Shown: in pieces, positions 5,941 to 10,240 of the stretch
Position numbering within the stretch: position 1 is the stretch's first letter
Layout of the letters: every line of letters begins with the position of its first letter
Origin: Prevotella sp. CAG:1058
GTDB lineage: Bacteria; Bacteroidota; Bacteroidia; Bacteroidales; Bacteroidaceae
Assembly (NCBI GenBank): GCA_000433175.1
Contig: HF986707.1
Location: 1,087 to 11,326, forward strand
Length of the DNA stretch: 10,240 nucleotides
Direction: 5' to 3'
Notes under the pieces: generated by a model
Told to the model about the DNA's origin: nothing
The model's database searches: none
Seen by the model: the letters and a program-made list of their open reading frames with translations, nothing else
Made by a program: the position numbers and the translations under genes

Positions 5941-5993
5941 GCCACACATTAAGACCTGGCAGCCTGAATATTTAGAATACAAAACGCAAACAG

Positions 5994-6425
5994 ATGATTA
6001 CATACAACACCGACGGCGTTAAGATGCCGAAAATCAAGAAACGCGAGACTACGGCGTGGATAAAGGCCGTTGCCGCAAGCTACGGACGCAAGACGGGCGA
6101 AATCGGATATATGTTCGTTGACGACAAGAAGATACTTGAAGTGAACCGCGAGTACCTCGGACACGATTATTACACGGACATTATAACCTTCGACTACGAC
6201 GAAGGCGACAAAATAAACGGCGACCTGGTTATCTCGCTGGACACTGTACGCTCAAATGCGGAGATGCTCGGCAAGGAGTATGACGACGAGCTGCACCGTG
6301 TAATAATTCACGGCATACTGCATCTGTGCGGAATAAACGACAAGGGACCGGGCGAACGTGAGATAATGGAAGCTGCTGAAAACAAGGCACTTGCCATGCT
6401 CGCTGAAATGAAAAAGCAGGCATAA
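5994..6425 (+). CDS. ybeY: endoribonuclease YbeY, 16S rRNA maturation factor
   Basis: YbeY is a metal-dependent endoribonuclease family involved in 16S rRNA 3'-end maturation and ribosome quality control. The protein has 143 residues, normal length. Family hallmarks are LEVNREYLGHDYYTDIITFDY (about 48-68; equivalent to the NxxYRxxxxxTDVLSFP segment) and GDLVIS (about 76-81). The active-site helix is HGILHLCGINDKG (106-118). The usual motif is HGxLHLxGYDH with three His ligands. Here His106 and His110 are present, but Asp116 takes the place of the third His. From memory, an Asp-Lys at this point is common in Bacteroidota members, so it is probably a lineage variant rather than damage. It is cotranscribed with coaD by inference. 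Confidence 0.95.
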   Translation: MITYNTDGVKMPKIKKRETTAWIKAVAASYGRKTGEIGYMFVDDKKILEVNREYLGHDYYTDIITFDYDEGDKINGDLVISLDTVRSNAEMLGKEYDDELHRVIIHGILHLCGINDKGPGEREIMEAAENKALAMLAEMKKQA

Positions 6426-6434
6426 TAGCCTGCT
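6415..6434. terminator. hairpin across the ybeY stop codon, convergent gene ends
   Basis: AGCAGGC (6415-6421) and GCCTGCT (6428-6434) form a 7-bp stem with the loop ATAATA, which contains the ybeY TAA. The Nudix gene ends at 6453 on the other strand. There is no T-tract on either side, so a strong terminator role is unproven. It may limit read-through between the convergent genes. Confidence 0.35.
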
Positions 6435-6452
6435 CAGCATACGGAGCGCGGC

Positions 6453-7016
6453 TTAACGGCCGCTGCTCATCTTCTCGTAAAAGTGTTTCCACAAGGGCGC
6501 AGCCATAAGGCTCTGGCGTATCTTGTTGCCCGATAGCAGGGCGAACACCTCATCCTCGCCCATAAGATGCACCTCGATGTCCTCCGTGCGGTCGAGATGC
6601 TGGCTGCCGGTCTTAACCACTCCCGTGGCAAGGAAGCAGTGGCAGAGGTTGTTCATCGTGCTTGTATTGGCCGAAACGGTCATTATCTCGCTCCACTCGC
6701 CGCCGCTGTAGCCGGTCTCTTCCATAAGTTCGCGGCGCGCGGCGTCGACAGGCTGCTCGCCATCCTCGCACACTCCGGCAACTATCTCGAAGTTTGTCTC
6801 GCCTATGCCGTGACGGTACTGGCGTATCAGTACATACTCGCCGCCGTCAGTAACGGCAATAACGTTAATCCAAGTAGGGTATTCAAGCACGTAATACTCG
6901 TCGTTGACGACGCCCGTGGGCAGTTCCACGGTGTCCTTACGTGCCGTCAGCCACGGCCTTTTTATAAGATACTCGCTCTTTAGTATCTTCCATTTCATGT
7001 CTCGTTCCATAATCAT
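6453..7016 (-). CDS. Nudix hydrolase, ADP-ribose pyrophosphatase-like
   Basis: Nudix enzymes hydrolyse nucleoside diphosphates linked to another group. This one resembles the ADP-sugar pyrophosphatases, which split ADP-ribose to AMP and ribose 5-phosphate. The Nudix box fits GX5EX7REUXEEXGU exactly at residues 81-103 (GVCEDGE, then REL, then MEETGY). Preceding segments INVIAVT and VLIRQYRHGIGETNFEIVAG match the ADP-ribose pyrophosphatase subgroup. The substrate is not provable from sequence. The longest form is 187 residues. Starts at 7010 or 6998 are also possible, and the 6998 Met (MKWKILKSEYL) is where family homology seems to begin. The gene lies 62 nt downstream of the pseudouridine synthase on the same strand with no obvious promoter, so the two may be cotranscribed. 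Confidence 0.94.
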   Translation of the reverse strand: MIMERDMKWKILKSEYLIKRPWLTARKDTVELPTGVVNDEYYVLEYPTWINVIAVTDGGEYVLIRQYRHGIGETNFEIVAGVCEDGEQPVDAARRELMEETGYSGGEWSEIMTVSANTSTMNNLCHCFLATGVVKTGSQHLDRTEDIEVHLMGEDEVFALLSGNKIRQSLMAAPLWKHFYEKMSSGR

Positions 7017-7043
7017 TTATCTTTATTTTTGACGCTTACGCCA

Positions 7044-7062
7044 TTCGCACACTACATGCGAA
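7044..7062 (-). other. small hairpin between the pseudouridine synthase and Nudix genes
   Basis: TTCGCA (7044-7049) and TGCGAA (7057-7062) form a 6-bp stem with a 7-nt loop in the 62-nt gap. No T-tract follows on the minus strand. It may be an intercistronic structure or chance. Confidence 0.3.
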
Positions 7063-7078
7063 CGGCCTGTTACTGCAT

Positions 7079-8737
7079 TTACTTGTCCATAATTCCATTA
7101 TCTGTCGCCAACAAAAAGGCTGCCGGCGTGCGGAACACCATGCGCCGTCCTGTTGCCGGGTGGGTGAACGACAGTTCCTCGGCATGCAGGCACAGGCGGC
7201 TGCCCGTGCCGTGGCCGTAGAGGCGGTCGCCGACTATCGGCGTGCCGAGGCCGGCGGCGTGGGCGCAGTGGACGCGCAACTGGTGGGTGCGCCCGGTAAG
7301 GGGAAACAGCTCTACACGGGCGAAACGGCCGTCATTATCGGTTATCCTGTATTCCGTTACGGCGTCCTTGCCGTTATCGTGGTCTACCTTCTGGTACGGT
7401 CTGTCCAACGGGTCGGGGCGCAGCGGCAGACTGATTGTACCGCTTGCGGGGCGGTCGGGCACGCCGTCGAGCAGCGCCACATAGCGCTTCTTGACCTCGC
7501 GTGCGGCGAACTGCGCCTGTAGTTTGCGGTAAGTATCTTCGTCGTAAGCCACAAGGAGCAGTCCCGACGTGTCCATGTCGAGGCGGTGAGGCAGCATTAC
7601 ACGGGGCTTGCCGGCGCGGCGCAGGCACATCTCGTCGAACACGGACGCCGCCACACCCTTGCCGGGCACCGACTTCATGCCCGACGGTTTGTTGACAACG
7701 GCAAGCCATTCGTCCTCGTAAACAATCTCGAGCGGCTGGCTTACGCCGCGCTCCACGCTGCCCTTCTCAACGTCGAGCCCCTGCAGCATGTGGGTAAGTA
7801 TGGGCAGGCACTTGCCACGGCAGGCAGGATAGTAGTGCAGATGGTGGCGCACTTCGTGGGCCGGAGACGCTCCCCACCAGAACTCTGCCATGCAGACGGG
7901 GCGCAGGCCGTTGAGGTAAGCACACTGCAACAGCTTGGGCGCGCAGCAGTCGCCGGCACCCGAAGGGGGCACGCCGCCGGGCGTAGAGGCGAATATGGAG
8001 CACAGGTCGCGCCGCTCGCCGCGTGCGTCGAGCATGCTGTACCGGCTGAACAGCCAGCGTTGCAGGCTGTCAGACATAGCCTTGCGCTGCGCTTTCAACC
8101 TTGAAACATGAGCCTCAACCTCACTGACGGCGGCTTCTGCCTCGTACAGACGCTCCTTGCCGCGCTGGCGTATGCGGCGCAGCTCGGCCTTCATGAACTG
8201 GCTTTCGCGTATCATCCGCGCCTCATCATCGGCAGTAACGGGTTCTCCAGAACTGCGTCGGGCATCTCGCGCGGCCTTCGCCTCGGCCATCTTGAGCCTG
8301 AAAGCGTCCTCCTCCGCCTTGTTTTCCTGCTCTATCCGGCTGCGCAAACTTACGGCAGCGGCATAGCGTTCAGAATGGAGAATGGCGTCAATCTGCCTGT
8401 TTATGGCTGTTATCTCAGCCTCGTGGGTCTTGAAATAGCCGTCGGGCTGCATGGCGTCGAACACCGGCGGAACGAAATAGGCATGGTCGTTGCGGCCGGC
8501 AAGCAGTCCGGAATAGGCGGCGAGGAAACCACGCCGGCCGTCGGCAGTCCTTACGACAAGCACGCCGAACATCTTGCCACGGCCGGCATCGGCGCGCAAC
8601 GCGCCGTCAGACATTATATACCGCTGCACCTCGTCTGCGGCGGCAAGGCACAACGGATGGGGCTCATAACAGAAAGGGTCGGTAAACCTTGACGGCTCTG
8701 CAAGGCTGCTGTCGAGCGGATGAAATATCTGTAACAC
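7079..8737 (-). CDS. large RluA-family RNA pseudouridine synthase
   Basis: The enzyme converts specific uridines in rRNA or tRNA to pseudouridine. From a GTG start at 8737 it has 552 residues. The C-terminal catalytic domain (about 338-545) shows DEWLAVVNKPSG (342-353), the catalytic HRLDMDTSG (384-392, Asp387), KKRYVALLDG (416-425) and GRTHQLRVH (482-490). The N-terminal half has PHPLC at 26-30, a charged helical region likely forming a coiled coil (about 105-228), and a Cys-rich part (GDCCAPKLLQ at 262-271, then PACRGKC at 305-311). There is no S4 domain. I recall this long form from Bacteroidota, so the exact RNA target is uncertain. The frame is open to an ATG at 8827. However, a -7 element lies at 8742-8749 and the upstream translation is Phe-rich and AT-rich, so GTG 8737 is preferred. 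Confidence 0.92.
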   Translation of the reverse strand: MLQIFHPLDSSLAEPSRFTDPFCYEPHPLCLAAADEVQRYIMSDGALRADAGRGKMFGVLVVRTADGRRGFLAAYSGLLAGRNDHAYFVPPVFDAMQPDGYFKTHEAEITAINRQIDAILHSERYAAAVSLRSRIEQENKAEEDAFRLKMAEAKAARDARRSSGEPVTADDEARMIRESQFMKAELRRIRQRGKERLYEAEAAVSEVEAHVSRLKAQRKAMSDSLQRWLFSRYSMLDARGERRDLCSIFASTPGGVPPSGAGDCCAPKLLQCAYLNGLRPVCMAEFWWGASPAHEVRHHLHYYPACRGKCLPILTHMLQGLDVEKGSVERGVSQPLEIVYEDEWLAVVNKPSGMKSVPGKGVAASVFDEMCLRRAGKPRVMLPHRLDMDTSGLLLVAYDEDTYRKLQAQFAAREVKKRYVALLDGVPDRPASGTISLPLRPDPLDRPYQKVDHDNGKDAVTEYRITDNDGRFARVELFPLTGRTHQLRVHCAHAAGLGTPIVGDRLYGHGTGSRLCLHAEELSFTHPATGRRMVFRTPAAFLLATDNGIMDK

Positions 8738-8741
8738 AATG

Positions 8742-8749
8742 CAAACATA
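8742..8749 (-). promoter_or_regulatory. -7 promoter element for the pseudouridine synthase
   Basis: On the minus strand, TATGTTTG matches the TAnnTTTG consensus exactly. It lies just 4 nt before the GTG at 8737, so transcription would begin at or inside the start codon region and the mRNA would be leaderless or nearly so. No strong -33 box is seen. If the element is functional, translation cannot begin at the upstream ATGs (8791, 8827) from this promoter. Confidence 0.5.
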
Positions 8750-8864
8750 CAGAAAAAAAACATAATTATGCCACACATAAAAAGGAAACATTTGTTTTTT
8801 AACAGCATAAAACGAGAAAAACGTCACAAAAGCCGCACATTTCTTACATTATAGACACATAAAG

Positions 8865-8896
8865 AAAGAGGAAGCCACGGTGTTGACTTCCTCTTT
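8865..8896 (-). terminator. intrinsic terminator after the large lipoprotein gene
   Basis: AAAGAGGAAG (8865-8874) and CTTCCTCTTT (8887-8896) form a perfect 10-bp stem with a 12-nt loop. It lies about 60 nt after the lipoprotein stop (8956-8958) in the direction of transcription. On the minus strand the stem itself ends in T residues (CCTCTTTCTTT), which serves as the T-tract. It separates this gene from the pseudouridine synthase downstream. Confidence 0.75.
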
Positions 8897-8955
8897 TGTC
8901 TGTATCTAAAAGCATCGGGCAATGCCATAAACCGGCCGCAGCCCTGCCGCCTTTA

Positions 8956-9978
8956 CTATCTGCCTGAAGCTGTAGCCTCACTCAGAATGATAACCGAAGC
9001 TACCTCGAACGTGATTCCATCCTCACTTTCGCTGTTGCCTTCAGTGATAAACAACTTGTTGTTGCTGAACTCTATCTTTGCCTCTCCGCTTAAATCACTG
9101 TCGTCAAATGTGTCAGGATTCCATGAATATTCCAGTATGCCATTGCTCTGGTCGCCCCAGCGCCATGTAGAAACTGCAAGCATATCGTTAGTGTAAAGAA
9201 CCATGTATGTTCCCGACTTGCTGAAAACAAACTGTTTTGGCTCATACTCAAACAATACCTCAGAGTCGTCTTCCGTATAGTCAGGATCCATCTCCTGCAT
9301 CCATTTATTAAGCTTCTCGGTAAGCTCCTCAATTGATGTTGAAGTCTCGTCGAAATACGTCTTGCCGTTTATTCGTATGTAATAACGGAATCCGTCGATG
9401 TTCCATGTACGGCAAAGATTGTCTGTCATGCTTCCGCTCTCAGGCGTACCGGCCTTGTTTGCCTCAAGGTCAACAGTCTCGCCGTCTGTCTTTTTAATTC
9501 TAAGACTGTACGCGCTTCCGCCCTCGCTGACAACGGTAAGCGTTCCATAACCGTCAAGTGTGTACTCGTTGTCGCCTGTCTTTGTGTATTTTCCATAAAG
9601 GATGTCTGACCATACCACGATTTCAGCCCTTGTCGCTGCCTTATCAGCCTCAGCCGCAAGATAAGGAGAAATCATGATATTCTTCTTCAAGAGTCTTGCC
9701 AACGGCTTTTCAGTCTTTGGCGCATAGTTCGCCGTGTTGTTCAGACGGATAATGAAATTTCCTGCCTCTGTCAGCTCAATAGACTTGATTTCGCTTGAGC
9801 CGTCAGTTACAGTAAACTTCGCTGCATCAGCCTCATACTTCGGTTTCTCGAAATTTGAAGGAGCTTTGTCGTCATCGTCGTCGTCGCTGCTGCACGACAC
9901 CATAACACCTGCCGCCAACAAGGCAAGCATCATGAACATACCTTTGCGGAGCAGGCTTAACATGTTTTTCTTTTCCAT
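8956..9978 (-). CDS. surface-type lipoprotein with C-terminal beta-rich domain, function unknown
   Basis: A 340-residue lipoprotein, family not recognised. The signal peptide is residues 1-28 (MEKKNMLSLLRKGMFMMLAL, then LAAGVMVS), with the lipidated Cys29 followed by SSDDDDDD. That acidic run matches the Bacteroidota lipoprotein export signal for display on the outer face of the outer membrane. The mature protein looks beta-rich. An N-terminal part has YGKYTKTGDNEYTLDGYGTL. A second part (about 205-335) starts LCRTWNIDGFRYYIRING and ends TWRWGDQSNGILEYSW, AKIEFSNNKLFITEG and FEVASVIIL, suggesting a lipocalin-like barrel; that is inference only. The ATG at 9978 is chosen because a normal signal peptide follows; an upstream ATG (10014) would add 12 residues of AT-rich sequence and lies in the predicted 5' leader. 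It is monocistronic, with its own promoter and terminator. Confidence 0.88.
   Translation of the reverse strand: MEKKNMLSLLRKGMFMMLALLAAGVMVSCSSDDDDDDKAPSNFEKPKYEADAAKFTVTDGSSEIKSIELTEAGNFIIRLNNTANYAPKTEKPLARLLKKNIMISPYLAAEADKAATRAEIVVWSDILYGKYTKTGDNEYTLDGYGTLTVVSEGGSAYSLRIKKTDGETVDLEANKAGTPESGSMTDNLCRTWNIDGFRYYIRINGKTYFDETSTSIEELTEKLNKWMQEMDPDYTEDDSEVLFEYEPKQFVFSKSGTYMVLYTNDMLAVSTWRWGDQSNGILEYSWNPDTFDDSDLSGEAKIEFSNNKLFITEGNSESEDGITFEVASVIILSEATASGR
9868..9885 (-). repeat. Asp-codon triplet tract in the lipoprotein
   Basis: Six consecutive Asp codons (GAC with one GAT, read on the minus strand) follow the lipobox. Slippage here would change the number of Asp residues without breaking the frame, altering the charge of the export-signal region. 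Confidence 0.6.
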
Positions 9979-10012
9979 AATTAAATTGTTATTGGTTAAT
10001 AATTCAGTTCGC

Positions 10013-10036
10013 ATGAATATTCATATCACAAAATTA
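10013..10036 (-). promoter_or_regulatory. -7 promoter element and adjacent palindrome upstream of the lipoprotein
   Basis: On the minus strand TAATTTTG (10036-10029) fits TAnnTTTG, 50 nt before the ATG at 9978; the -33 region is weak. Just downstream, over the predicted transcription start, is the perfect 12-bp palindrome ATGAATATTCAT (10013-10024), a possible operator. The rest of the right edge, to 10240, is AT-rich with no gene I can support. Confidence 0.5.
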
Positions 10037-10240
10037 CGGAAAATCACTTACAGACGGCACCTCTATTTGTTAAAAAAGTACAAACAGGTAACAATACAAA
10101 GCAAAATGATACTTGTGCGTACATAAAGTGTAAACATTTAATTTACAGACCATTAAACAAAATATAAGAATGAAGGGAAAAAGCTGGCTGTTGGCAGTCC
10201 ATGGCAAGGTGACTTAATACAGAAATACTTTACACCGTTT

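Noticed and set aside
7160..8692. Several plus-strand open frames opposite the pseudouridine synthase
   Set aside because: They overlap a gene with intact catalytic motifs and lack plausible starts or domain patterns.
10170..10217. Short open frame starting MKGKSWLLAVHGK
   Set aside because: Only 15 codons, with no supporting promoter, homology or context near the window edge.

Overview
The window looks like chromosomal DNA from a Bacteroidota member, most likely Prevotella or a close relative. The evidence is fourfold: promoter -7 elements of the form TAnnTTTG precede five genes; start regions are generally A-rich with few Shine-Dalgarno sites; two lipoprotein signal peptides have acidic residues right after the lipobox Cys; and the RluA-type synthase carries the long N-terminal extension I associate with this phylum. 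Genus placement is inference. Most of the DNA is ordinary housekeeping sequence. Coding regions are GC-rich, while the lipoprotein loci and intergenic gaps are visibly AT-rich.

Layout. Positions 1-2769 (+) hold an SPFH/band-7 membrane protein (its start may lie outside the window), a repeat-rich gap, a four-helix membrane protein of unknown function, an Arc-like ribbon-helix-helix protein and prmC. The last three overlap end to start. recX (2894-3352) and ruvB (3437-4480) follow on the same strand, ruvB with its own -7 element. Positions 4600-5117 (-) hold a small lipoprotein gene that appears broken by two single-base homopolymer expansions. It has a clear promoter and a strong terminator. 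An AT-rich, gene-free stretch leads to coaD (5467-5940, +) and ybeY (5994-6425, +). Convergent to these are a Nudix hydrolase (6453-7016, -) and a large RluA-family pseudouridine synthase (7079-8737, -). The window closes with a 340-residue, probably surface-exposed lipoprotein (8956-9978, -) and its upstream regulatory region.

How the genes relate. prmC (release-factor methylation), ybeY (rRNA maturation) and the pseudouridine synthase (RNA modification) all serve translation. recX and ruvB serve recombinational repair, and coaD makes coenzyme A. I see no phage, transposase, CRISPR array, tRNA or rRNA. The least explained parts are the repeat-filled gap at about 905-1203, where a 45-bp tandem repeat supplies the start codon of the membrane protein; the SPFH/membrane/RHH gene set; a short hairpin-plus-T motif present at two distant sites; and the broken lipoprotein gene. 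I found no convincing new defence system or comparable large system.
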